Positions 1-5,927 of a stretch of 8,376 bases of DNA are shown piece by piece (the first letter of the stretch is position 1; each line of letters starts with the position of its first letter). The stretch is from Thermoplasmata archaeon (GTDB lineage Archaea; Thermoplasmatota; Thermoplasmata; RBG-16-68-12): positions 1 through 8,376 of the forward strand of contig JAJYKG010000040.1 in the NCBI GenBank assembly GCA_021788795.1. Reading direction: 5' to 3'. The translations under genes and the position numbers were made by a program. A model generated the notes under the pieces. It was not told where the DNA came from and did no database searches. It saw only the letters and a program-made list of their open reading frames with translations.

Positions 1-442
1 CGACGATCCGCACGCGGACGCGGTCGCCCACGCGGAGGTCGCGCTTCGTGTCCTTCCCGATGAGGCGCTGGCCCTCCTCGTCCACGTCCACACGGTCGTC
101 CATGACCTGGGAGATGTGGAGCAGGCCGTCCAGCGGCCCGAAGCGCACGAAGGCCCCGAACTTGAGGATCTCGACCACGGTGCCCTCGACGACCTCCTGG
201 AGCTGCGGCGCGAACACGAGGGCGTCGTACCTCACGCGCTGGTACACGGCGCCGTCGCCGTGGACGATGCGGCCCTCGCCGATGGCCTCGATGTTGCTCG
301 CGATCAGGGTCAGCGTCTTGTCCGCCCCGACCTTGCCCTCGAGGGTGGTCCGGGTGAGCTCCTTGGCGACCGTGTCGATACCCTCGCCGAGCCGCTCCGG
401 CGGGATGCGGACGACGTCCTCTCGTTGGACCTGCATGTACAT
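1..442 (-). CDS. rpoE1: DNA-directed RNA polymerase subunit Rpo7 (RpoE1/E'), 3' end cut off by the window edge
   Basis: Rpo7 pairs with Rpo4 to form the stalk of archaeal RNA polymerase, which helps open the promoter and binds emerging RNA. Reading the minus strand from the ATG at 442 gives 147 residues before the window ends; the family is usually about 185-190, so roughly the last fifth is missing. The N-terminal RNP-like domain (about 1-80) starts MYMQVQREDVVRIPPE and holds the conserved block GEGRIVHGDGAVY at 55-67. An S1 RNA-binding domain follows from about 83, with EVVEGTVVEILKFGAFVRFG and GLLHISQV (106-113). A second ATG lies two codons in, but the MY start matches the family. No Shine-Dalgarno is visible; a TATA-like box about 35 bases upstream suggests a very short leader. 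Identification is firm; only the truncated end is unknown. Confidence 0.95.
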   Translation of the reverse strand, partial: MYMQVQREDVVRIPPERLGEGIDTVAKELTRTTLEGKVGADKTLTLIASNIEAIGEGRIVHGDGAVYQRVRYDALVFAPQLQEVVEGTVVEILKFGAFVRFGPLDGLLHISQVMDDRVDVDEEGQRLIGKDTKRDLRVGDRVRVRIV

Positions 443-472
443 GAGAATCGGCGGGGTGGCGAGATAGGTTCC

Positions 473-481
473 TCTATTTAG
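473..481 (-). promoter_or_regulatory. TATA-like box for rpoE1
   Basis: On the minus strand this reads CTAAATAGA in GC-rich surroundings. Its centre is about 35 bases before the rpoE1 ATG, so transcription starting about 25 bases downstream would leave a leader of around 10 bases. It lies in the short gap after the hppA stop, so rpoE1 can be transcribed independently of hppA. The call rests on position and AT content only. Confidence 0.55.
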
Positions 482-525
482 GACTTAGCCTCCCGCCGTT
501 CCCGCGAAGGGAGCGCCCCGCCGCC

Positions 526-2658
526 TCAGAGCAGCAGGGGCGCCATGACGAGCGTGATCGTGGACAGCAGCTTGATCACGATGTGCAGCGACGGCCCGGC
601 GGTGTCCTTGAAGGGGTCGCCGACCGTGTCGCCGACCACCGCGGCCTTGTGCGTCGCGCTGCCCTTGCCGCCGAGGTTGCCCGCCTCGATGAACTTCTTG
701 GCGTTGTCCCACGCCCCGCCCCCCGTGTTCAGGGTGAGGGCCATCAGGATGCCCGCGATCGTCCCGACCATGAGGGTGCCCGCGACCGGTTCTCCCGCGG
801 GGATGCCCGGGGTGATGTGGACGTACTTAAAGATGAAGCCCACCGCCACAGGCGTGAGGACGGCGAGGAGCCCCGGCACGATCATCTCGTGGAGGGCGCC
901 GCGCGTGCAGATGTCCACGGTGCGGCCGTAGTCCGGCTTCTCCGTGCCCGCCATGATTCCGGGCTTTTCCTTGAACTGGGCACGGACGTCCTTGATGATC
1001 GTCCAGGCCGCGCGCCCCACGGAGCGGATCGCATAGGCGCTGAACAGGAAGATCAGGGTTGCGCCCATGAACGCGCCCACGAAGGTCTCGGGGTTGGAAA
1101 GGTCCACGGACGTCACCTTCGCCTCCGTCAGGAAGGCGTTGAACAGCAGGAAGGCTGCGAGCGCCGCGCTGCCGACCGCGTAGCCCTTCGTCAGGGCCTT
1201 CGTCGTGTTCCCGGCGGCGTCCAGCTTGTCCATGTTCTTCCGGACCGCCTCCGAGACGCCCGCCATCTCCGCGATGCCCGCGCCGTTGTCCACGATGGGT
1301 CCGAAGGTGTCCATGGCGAGGATGTACGCGGCCGTCGCAAGCATGCCCATCGTCGCGATGGCCGTCCCGTAGATCCCGCCGCTCGGGATGTTCGTGATTG
1401 CGCCCAGCCAGTAGGAGACGAGGAGGGCAACGCCCACGACGATCGCGGGCAGCGCGGTCGCCTCGAGGCCCACGGAGAAGCCCGCGATGATGTTCGTCGC
1501 GGGGCCCGTCTCGGATGCCTCAGCGATGCTCCTCACGCCGCGGAACCGGGATTCGGTGTAGTACTGGGTGATCCAGACGTAGAGGAAAGCGGTGACCATC
1601 CCGGCGATCCCGCAGAGCCAGTAGAAGATCCACGTGTTCGGGTCAGCCACGGGGCCGCCCGGGACCGTCGAGGGCTGCAGCATCGCCCAGGAGGCGAAGC
1701 CGAAGAGGATTGCCGCGAGGATCGTCGTCACGAGGTAGCCGCGGTTCAGCGCCTTCATCGGGAGGTCGTCCTCCTTCGCGTGGACGACAAGGACGCCCAC
1801 GATGCTCGCGATGATTCCGAAGCCTCGGGCCACGAGCGGGAAGATGATGCCCGCGAAGCCGAAGTAGGGGAAGAGGACCACACCGAGGATCATCGCCCCG
1901 ATGTTCTCCGCCGCCGTAGACTCGAAGAGGTCCGCCCCGCGGCCCGCGCAGTCGCCCACGTTGTCTCCCACGAGGTCCGCGATGACGGCGGGGTTCCGGG
2001 GGTCGTCCTCCGGGATGCCCGCCTCGATCTTGCCGACCAGGTCGGCGCCCACGTCGGCGGCCTTCGTGTAGATGCCGCCTCCGAGCTGAGCGAAGAGCGC
2101 GACCAGGCTGGCTCCGAAGCCGAAGCCCACGATCTGCAGGATGACCAAGTCGTTCTGGGCCTGGGTCGAGCCGGGGTTCGCGCCATAGCCGTAGAAGAGG
2201 ATCGCGATGCCCAAGAGGGACATGCTGACGATGGAGAGGCCCGAGACCGCGCCGCCCCGGAGCGCGGTCACGAGGGCAGCATTGAAGGACTTCAGAGACC
2301 CCGCTGCGGACCGGACGTTGGACCGGATGGCGATATGCATGCCGATGTAGCCGGAGAGGGCGGAGAACGTGGCGCCGAGCGCGAACGCGAGGGCCGTCTT
2401 CACGCCGAAGTCCAGGCTGTTCTTCGTGTAGCCGAGCGCCGCGGCGAAGACGATTGCCAGGATCGCGGCAATCATCGCAATCGATCGGTACTGGCGGCGC
2501 ATAAAGGCGCGCGCCCCCTGCTGGATTGCCGCCGCGATCTCGCGCATCTTGTCCGTGCCGGTGTCCCGGTTCAAGATGTCGCGGGTGAGCAGCCCCGCCG
2601 TCCCGAGTCCCGCCAGGACGGCGATGACAATCACATAGCTCAGGTCCACCTGCTCCAT
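526..2658 (-). CDS. hppA: K+-independent membrane-bound proton-pumping inorganic pyrophosphatase
   Basis: This integral membrane enzyme hydrolyses pyrophosphate and uses the energy to pump protons out of the cytoplasm. At 710 residues it is full length for the family, whose members have 16 membrane helices; hydrophobic segments alternate with loops throughout. Pyrophosphate/Mg-binding motifs are intact: DVGADLVGK (202-210), EDDPRNPAVIAD (217-228), GDNVGDCAG (231-239), DTFGPIVDNGAGIAEM (450-465), TGGGAWDNAKK (645-655) and GDTVGDPFKDTAGPS (676-690). The K+-dependence site reads GNTTKALTKG, with Lys487 and Thr490. Lysine here marks the K+-independent class, where its side chain replaces the bound potassium. 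Residues 240-241 are Arg-Gly, where many homologues have Met-Ala. The ATG at 2658 is preceded by GGAAGTG six bases away, close to the archaeal GGAGGTG consensus, and by a strong TATA box. Proton specificity is inferred from the class; sodium pumping is not excluded. Confidence 0.97.
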   Translation of the reverse strand: MEQVDLSYVIVIAVLAGLGTAGLLTRDILNRDTGTDKMREIAAAIQQGARAFMRRQYRSIAMIAAILAIVFAAALGYTKNSLDFGVKTALAFALGATFSALSGYIGMHIAIRSNVRSAAGSLKSFNAALVTALRGGAVSGLSIVSMSLLGIAILFYGYGANPGSTQAQNDLVILQIVGFGFGASLVALFAQLGGGIYTKAADVGADLVGKIEAGIPEDDPRNPAVIADLVGDNVGDCAGRGADLFESTAAENIGAMILGVVLFPYFGFAGIIFPLVARGFGIIASIVGVLVVHAKEDDLPMKALNRGYLVTTILAAILFGFASWAMLQPSTVPGGPVADPNTWIFYWLCGIAGMVTAFLYVWITQYYTESRFRGVRSIAEASETGPATNIIAGFSVGLEATALPAIVVGVALLVSYWLGAITNIPSGGIYGTAIATMGMLATAAYILAMDTFGPIVDNGAGIAEMAGVSEAVRKNMDKLDAAGNTTKALTKGYAVGSAALAAFLLFNAFLTEAKVTSVDLSNPETFVGAFMGATLIFLFSAYAIRSVGRAAWTIIKDVRAQFKEKPGIMAGTEKPDYGRTVDICTRGALHEMIVPGLLAVLTPVAVGFIFKYVHITPGIPAGEPVAGTLMVGTIAGILMALTLNTGGGAWDNAKKFIEAGNLGGKGSATHKAAVVGDTVGDPFKDTAGPSLHIVIKLLSTITLVMAPLLL

Positions 2659-2664
2659 TCAAAC

Positions 2665-2671
2665 CACTTCC
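2665..2671 (-). promoter_or_regulatory. Shine-Dalgarno-like site for hppA
   Basis: The minus strand reads GGAAGTG, one mismatch from the GGAGGTG complement of archaeal 16S rRNA 3' ends, and ends six bases before the hppA ATG. It agrees with the longer TATA-to-start distance of this gene (about 50 bases), which would give a leader of about 25 bases. Confidence 0.45.
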
Positions 2672-2702
2672 GAGGCGAAGCCTTGCGCGGCAAGCTCCTC
2701 AT

Positions 2703-2712
2703 GGTATATAGG
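2703..2712 (-). promoter_or_regulatory. TATA box and BRE-like purine stretch for hppA
   Basis: The minus strand reads CCTATATACC, the best TATA box in the window, directly preceded by a purine-rich GGATGAAAA that fits a TFB recognition element. Transcription would start near 2683, leaving a leader of about 25 bases. A strong separate promoter fits a highly expressed ion pump. Confidence 0.75.
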
Positions 2713-2798
2713 TTTTCATCCCAAGCCTCTCGCGTAACGTAATTACAGGCGCGGGCGGGACCGGAGGGGGCACATCACGACTTCGGGTCGCCGAATCC

Positions 2799-3128
2799 CT
2801 ACGCGAGGACCTTCGACGTCGTCGCGGCCAGATGCTTCAGGCGCAGCCTCCGGCCCCCGAAGAGGTTCTCGAAGATCTGCGCACCCAGGTCCGTCAACTC
2901 GTACCTCGACACGGCCATGCCGCTCCGGACGTACCGGACATTGACCAGGCCGGCGGACTTGAGGACCCCGACATGGTAGGCAGCGAGCCCGCTCGCCACG
3001 TCTAGCTTCCGCACGATTTCGTTGAAGGACACGCCGGGGGCGTCGTGGATCATCCGGTAGGCACGCAGGCGCAGGGCATTGTCCAGCGCGCCGTAGGCCC
3101 GCAGCTGCCGGCCCAACTCGGGACTCAT
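2799..3128 (-). CDS. ArsR-like winged helix-turn-helix transcriptional regulator
   Basis: This is a small (109-residue) DNA-binding protein. Residues about 14-80 form a winged helix: an N-terminal helix (ALDNALRLRAYRMIHD), then VSFNEIVRKLDV (33-44), the recognition helix region ASGLAAYHVGVLKSAGL (45-61) and a beta wing ending SRYELTDLG (74-82). The AYHVGVLKSAGLV pattern is typical of archaeal ArsR-like regulators. There are no cysteines, so the metal-thiol sensing of classical ArsR proteins is not possible, and no ligand domain is present. The C-terminal tail (91-109) is basic. It follows the SxGTxxExG protein after 64 bases and precedes hppA by 140 bases. Possible promoters lie in the upstream gap. 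Its target is unknown; autoregulation or control of hppA are guesses from position only. Confidence 0.85.
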   Translation of the reverse strand: MSPELGRQLRAYGALDNALRLRAYRMIHDAPGVSFNEIVRKLDVASGLAAYHVGVLKSAGLVNVRYVRSGMAVSRYELTDLGAQIFENLFGGRRLRLKHLAATTSKVLA

Positions 3129-3180
3129 CTCGGGGCTTCGGTCTCGCGTAGGATCGCCCGTCTCCTATAACATGGAGTTG

Positions 3181-3190
3181 GTATAAGAAT
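3181..3190 (-). promoter_or_regulatory. candidate TATA box for the ArsR-like gene
   Basis: The minus strand reads ATTCTTATAC about 57 bases before the ATG at 3128. A second AT-rich box, TGTTATAGG at 3164-3172, lies closer to the start (about 40 bases), and the sequence cannot decide between them. Either would let the regulator be transcribed apart from the upstream gene. Confidence 0.45.
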
Positions 3191-3192
3191 CT

Positions 3193-3735
3193 TTACTTGG
3201 TAACCCAACGTTGAGCGCGCTTGGCCTCGCTGAAGCGCTCCGCGAGCCGCACGACGGCCTCCTGGGCCGTGGGGGCGGCAATCCGGCCGCCCATGCCGAC
3301 GGCATAGACATGGCCGAACACGGCCAGGTGCGTCAGGTAGAGGTCCGTGAGGTACCCGCCCTTGTCCCCGTACAGCGGGTGATAGGGGGCCGGGACCAGC
3401 ACGCGCAGCTTCCGGCCGACGGGTTCGCGGTCGTGCAGTTGTCCGAACTCCGTCGCGGTCCCCCAGGAGTCCACGTTCAGGAACACGAGGTCCGCGTCGC
3501 CGTGGAGGAGCATCTCCTCCTCGGCGAGCGACGCGCTCTGTTCGCGGGGGAGGTCGTCCTCGGGGATGACCACGTTCATGCCCCCTCGTTCGAGGAGGCG
3601 GGCGATCTGGCGGCGTTCCTCGAGGCCGTCGCCCCCCTTACCCAGGAGGACCACGGTGACGTAGGCGCTAGAGGCCCGCGCCTCGGCCTGGGCGCGCAAG
3701 GTCCCGATATCGCGGCCGGGATGCGGGTTCGTCAC
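3193..3735 (-). CDS. Rossmann-like protein with an SxGTxxExG motif (nucleoside 2-deoxyribosyltransferase/TIR/SLOG-like), function unknown
   Basis: I do not recognise a named family, but the 180 residues show a compact alpha/beta fold. Strand one VTVVLLG (26-32) runs into a glycine loop GKGGDG (32-37); a helix and a second strand NVVIPEDD (54-61) follow. Next come DADLVFLNVDS (80-90) and SWGTATEFG (90-98), then RKLRVLVPAP (108-117), and a C-terminal region DLYLTHLAVFGHVYAVG (131-147). The pattern of Asp, strand, then SxGTxxExG resembles nucleoside 2-deoxyribosyltransferases and the related TIR/SLOG-like nucleotide-processing folds, where the Glu (here Glu96) is catalytic or near the substrate. 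This makes cleavage or binding of a nucleoside or nucleotide plausible but unproven. No membrane segments or signal peptide are seen. The start is GTG at 3735, with a TATA-like box about 36 bases upstream and no Shine-Dalgarno. The ArsR-like gene follows 64 bases downstream. Confidence 0.75.
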   Translation of the reverse strand: MTNPHPGRDIGTLRAQAEARASSAYVTVVLLGKGGDGLEERRQIARLLERGGMNVVIPEDDLPREQSASLAEEEMLLHGDADLVFLNVDSWGTATEFGQLHDREPVGRKLRVLVPAPYHPLYGDKGGYLTDLYLTHLAVFGHVYAVGMGGRIAAPTAQEAVVRLAERFSEAKRAQRWVTK

Positions 3736-3765
3736 GCGAGGGCCCCGGTCTCTGAGGGTCGAGAG

Positions 3766-3776
3766 CCTATTTGTAA
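3766..3776 (-). promoter_or_regulatory. TATA-like box for the SxGTxxExG gene
   Basis: The minus strand reads TTACAAATAGG in the 79-base gap after the apgM stop. Its centre is about 36 bases before the GTG start at 3735, predicting a leader of about 10 bases. This supports GTG as the true start and separate transcription from apgM. Confidence 0.55.
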
Positions 3777-3814
3777 GGCCCCGGAAGGGGGGAGTGAAAG
3801 TGGGCTGCGGCGGC

Positions 3815-5044
3815 TCAGGCCCCGAACTTCTCCGTGCGGTTCGCCTGGCTCAGGAGCACGGGCATCAGGTCCCGGCCGCGGAGGCGGCCGAGCGAGCCGC
3901 GCGCGACGCTGCGCTCGTCGAAGTGCGGCACCTCGTCCACGCGCACGTCGTTGCCGAAGACCGTGAGCGGCACCGGGTCGCCCGAGTGGTCCTTCAGGCC
4001 GCACGGGGTCGAGTGGTCTGCGGTGATCGCCACCACGACGTCCTGCGGGAGGTGGGCCTTCAGGTGGCCCATCATCTGGTCCATGCGCTCGATGACCTTG
4101 ATCTTCTCGGAGGCGTGGCCGTCGTGTCCGCAGAGGTCCGCGGCCTTCACGTTCACGACGACGAGGTCGTACGTCGTGAGGGCCATGAGGGCGGCCTCCG
4201 CCTTGGCGACCATGTCCGTGTCCAAGCCCCCGGTCGCGCCCTTGACCTCGATGACGTCCATGCCGGCGCTCCGGAACATGCCCTTGATCAGGGCCACGCC
4301 GGCGATGCCCGCGGCCTTGAGGCCGTACCGCTCCGTCACGGGCTCGAGGTCCGGCGCGACGCCTCCGCCGCGGCATACGACCATGTTCGCCGGAGGGAGC
4401 CCCTTCTCGGTCCGCGCCTTGTTGACCGGATGGTCCTTCAGGATCTCGTACGCCCTCCGGGTGAAGGCGTTGAGGGCCTTCGCGGTGTTCTTCCCCTTGC
4501 CGTTCGTGGGCTTGGCATCGGGGATCTTCTGGCCCTCCTCGTGCGGGTCCGTGTCGCTCACGTCCGCGGAGAGGCCCTTTCCGCGGAGGACGAGTACCGC
4601 GCGGTGCTCGGTCCCCTCCCTGAACAGGACGCGCACGCGCCCGAGCCTCATCCCGTCGAGGGCCCTCGCCAGCTCCGCCGTGCCCTCCTTGATGCGGCCC
4701 GCCCGGCGGTCCGTGAGCACCAGGTTCTCGTCCACGCTCGCGAAGTTGCAGCGGAACGCGATGTCCCCCTTCTGGAGGGCGAGCCCGACACCCGCGGCCT
4801 CGAAGGGGCCTCGGCCCGTGTAGGTCTCCACGGGGTCGTAGCCGAAGAGGGCGAGGTGGCTCGTGTCGCTGCCCGCCGTCACGCCGGGCGCGATGGGGTC
4901 CAGGAGGCCGTTCGTCCCGTTCGCCGCGAACCAGTCCAGGTTTGGCTTGGGGGCCGCCTCCAGGGGCGTCTTGTGGCCGAGCTCCGTGATCGGACGATCG
5001 CCGAGGCCGTCGAAGATGATGAGGAGGATCCGGCGTCGGTCCAT
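3815..5044 (-). CDS. apgM: 2,3-bisphosphoglycerate-independent phosphoglycerate mutase, archaeal type
   Basis: This cytoplasmic enzyme interconverts 3- and 2-phosphoglycerate in glycolysis and gluconeogenesis. The 409-residue product matches the archaeal aPGAM size and belongs to the alkaline phosphatase superfamily. Metal-site residues are visible in LLIIFDGLGDRP (Asp12), KAADLCGHDGH (300-310; Asp303, His307, His310) and TADHSTPC (341-348; Asp343, His344). The likely phosphoacceptor is Ser59 in AGSDTSHLALFGYDP, which aligns with the NSEVGH serine of bacterial iPGM. The TGRGPFEAAG and RCNFASVD blocks are also family-typical. The frame is open to an upstream TTG at 5074, but that codon sits inside the TATA-like box; the ATG at 5044 begins the conserved domain at once and is preferred. 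It lies 52 bases downstream of the SAM hydrolase gene, with its own promoter and no Shine-Dalgarno. Some homologues also act in other phosphotransfers, but glycolysis is the usual role. Confidence 0.96.
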   Translation of the reverse strand: MDRRRILLIIFDGLGDRPITELGHKTPLEAAPKPNLDWFAANGTNGLLDPIAPGVTAGSDTSHLALFGYDPVETYTGRGPFEAAGVGLALQKGDIAFRCNFASVDENLVLTDRRAGRIKEGTAELARALDGMRLGRVRVLFREGTEHRAVLVLRGKGLSADVSDTDPHEEGQKIPDAKPTNGKGKNTAKALNAFTRRAYEILKDHPVNKARTEKGLPPANMVVCRGGGVAPDLEPVTERYGLKAAGIAGVALIKGMFRSAGMDVIEVKGATGGLDTDMVAKAEAALMALTTYDLVVVNVKAADLCGHDGHASEKIKVIERMDQMMGHLKAHLPQDVVVAITADHSTPCGLKDHSGDPVPLTVFGNDVRVDEVPHFDERSVARGSLGRLRGRDLMPVLLSQANRTEKFGA

Positions 5045-5070
5045 GGGTGCCCCGCGGGTAGCGCGGTCCC

Positions 5071-5085
5071 GCAAATAGCTTTTGG
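5071..5085 (-). promoter_or_regulatory. TATA-like box for apgM
   Basis: The minus strand reads CCAAAAGCTATTTGC. The AT core centres about 31 bases before the apgM ATG at 5044, so the transcript would be nearly leaderless. This agrees with the absence of a Shine-Dalgarno and argues against the TTG at 5074 as the start. Confidence 0.6.
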
Positions 5086-5096
5086 CCTCGGCTCCC

Positions 5097-5885
5097 TCAC
5101 GCCTTCCTCAGGACGACCGGGAGGCCGGGACTGAGGTGGAGCTGGAACGCGGCGTTCCCCTCGCGGCGCGCGATCTCCAGGAAACCGCTCGAGGAGAACG
5201 TGGCGAGGAACTGTCCCGCGGCCGCCTCGCCGTACGTCGACACGAGGGGGAGGGTGGCCTCATAGCCGCCCAGGGCGACATGGATCGGGCCGCCTACCTT
5301 CCAGGCCTTCTCCACGGACGCCCGCGGGATGTTCGTGATGATGTTGCCGAAGCGGTCCGTCGTCAGGACGACGCCCTCGAGGCCGTCGGCGGCCTGCTTC
5401 GGCGTACCGAAGTCCAGGTCGACGAAGTCCCGGACGACCGGGCCGACGTCCTTCACCTTCGTCCCGGTGAGGAGATGGGCCGCGACCGGGGCGAAGACGT
5501 CCCGCCCGTGGAACGTGGAGGAGACGTCCTTGGCCATGAGCTTGCGGTTCGTGATCGCCCGGGCCTCCTTGAGCCCGAGGCGCCTCGCCACGGGGACGAG
5601 GAGCCCGTTGTCCGGCCCGACGAGGAGGGCGCCCTCGCACACGACGACGAGGGCGCGGCGCGTCGTGCCCACGCCCGGGTCCACGACGCCGATGTGGACC
5701 GCGAACGGGAAGTGGGGAACGGCCGTCAGCAGGACGTAGGCGCCGTGGCGGACGTCCTGCGGCCGGATTGCGTGGTCGATGTCGATGATCGTGGCGTCCG
5801 GGTCGACGGAGAGCAGGGCGCCTTTCATCGCTCCCACGTACTCCCCGGGCCCGAAGTCCGTGGTCAGCGTGTAGAGGTTCGGCAT
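5097..5885 (-). CDS. S-adenosyl-L-methionine hydroxide adenosyltransferase (DUF62 family)
   Basis: The family splits S-adenosylmethionine with an activated water/hydroxide into adenosine and methionine; it is homologous to the bacterial fluorinase and chlorinase. The 262 residues cover the whole family. Motifs in order: TLTTDFG (6-12, ribose contacts), HFPFAVHIGVVDPGVGT (58-74), GPDNGLL (90-96), TFHGRDVFAPVAA (124-136), DRFGNIITNI (177-186) and the C-terminal block SSSGFLEIA (231-239). The Asp-Arg-His triad that activates water in the characterised Pyrococcus homologue appears as Asp69, Arg76 and His126, so hydrolysis rather than halogenation is expected. The ATG at 5885 follows a purine-rich GAGGAGGGGG. 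It starts 42 bases after the heptad-repeat gene with no clear TATA box between, suggesting cotranscription. Its physiological role is not settled; SAM homeostasis is one proposal. Confidence 0.95.
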   Translation of the reverse strand: MPNLYTLTTDFGPGEYVGAMKGALLSVDPDATIIDIDHAIRPQDVRHGAYVLLTAVPHFPFAVHIGVVDPGVGTTRRALVVVCEGALLVGPDNGLLVPVARRLGLKEARAITNRKLMAKDVSSTFHGRDVFAPVAAHLLTGTKVKDVGPVVRDFVDLDFGTPKQAADGLEGVVLTTDRFGNIITNIPRASVEKAWKVGGPIHVALGGYEATLPLVSTYGEAAAGQFLATFSSSGFLEIARREGNAAFQLHLSPGLPVVLRKA

Positions 5886-5894
5886 CCTTCTTCG

Positions 5895-5904
5895 CCCCCT
5901 CCTC
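5895..5904 (-). promoter_or_regulatory. Shine-Dalgarno site for the SAM hydroxide adenosyltransferase gene
   Basis: The minus strand reads GAGGAGGGGG, containing GGAGG 12 bases before the ATG at 5885. The spacing is slightly long, but this is the strongest ribosome-binding match in the window. It occurs at the one gene that lacks an obvious TATA box, as expected for an internal operon gene. Confidence 0.6.
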
Positions 5905-5927
5905 GAAGCATGTGACGATTTCGCGGC

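Noticed and set aside
493..520. Small hairpin (TCCC, TTCGC, GGGA on the minus strand) after the hppA stop as a terminator
   Set aside because: The stem is only four base pairs and there is no T-rich tract, so it does not meet either bacterial or archaeal terminator expectations.
583..2742. A 719-residue open frame on the plus strand opposite hppA
   Set aside because: It is the mirror of a GC-rich gene with strong third-position bias. Its product is dominated by Arg, Asp, Gly, Ala and His with no recognisable motif, while the minus strand encodes a full conserved pyrophosphatase.
3161..3176. CTCC...GGAG inverted repeat before the ArsR-like gene as an operator
   Set aside because: Only four base pairs match on each side and the inner eight bases are not symmetric, so this is within chance.
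2799..3735. ArsR-like regulator and SxGTxxExG protein as a toxin-antitoxin pair
   Set aside because: The genes do not overlap, have separate candidate promoters, and neither protein has toxin or antitoxin hallmarks; adjacency alone is not enough.
5045..5074. A ten-residue N-terminal extension of ApgM from a TTG start
   Set aside because: The TTG lies in the TATA-like box, the extra residues match nothing, and the ATG at 5044 begins directly with the conserved domain.
3794..5134. A 446-residue open frame on the plus strand opposite apgM
   Set aside because: It is antisense to a clearly conserved enzyme with intact catalytic residues, and its composition is typical of a shadow frame in GC-rich DNA.
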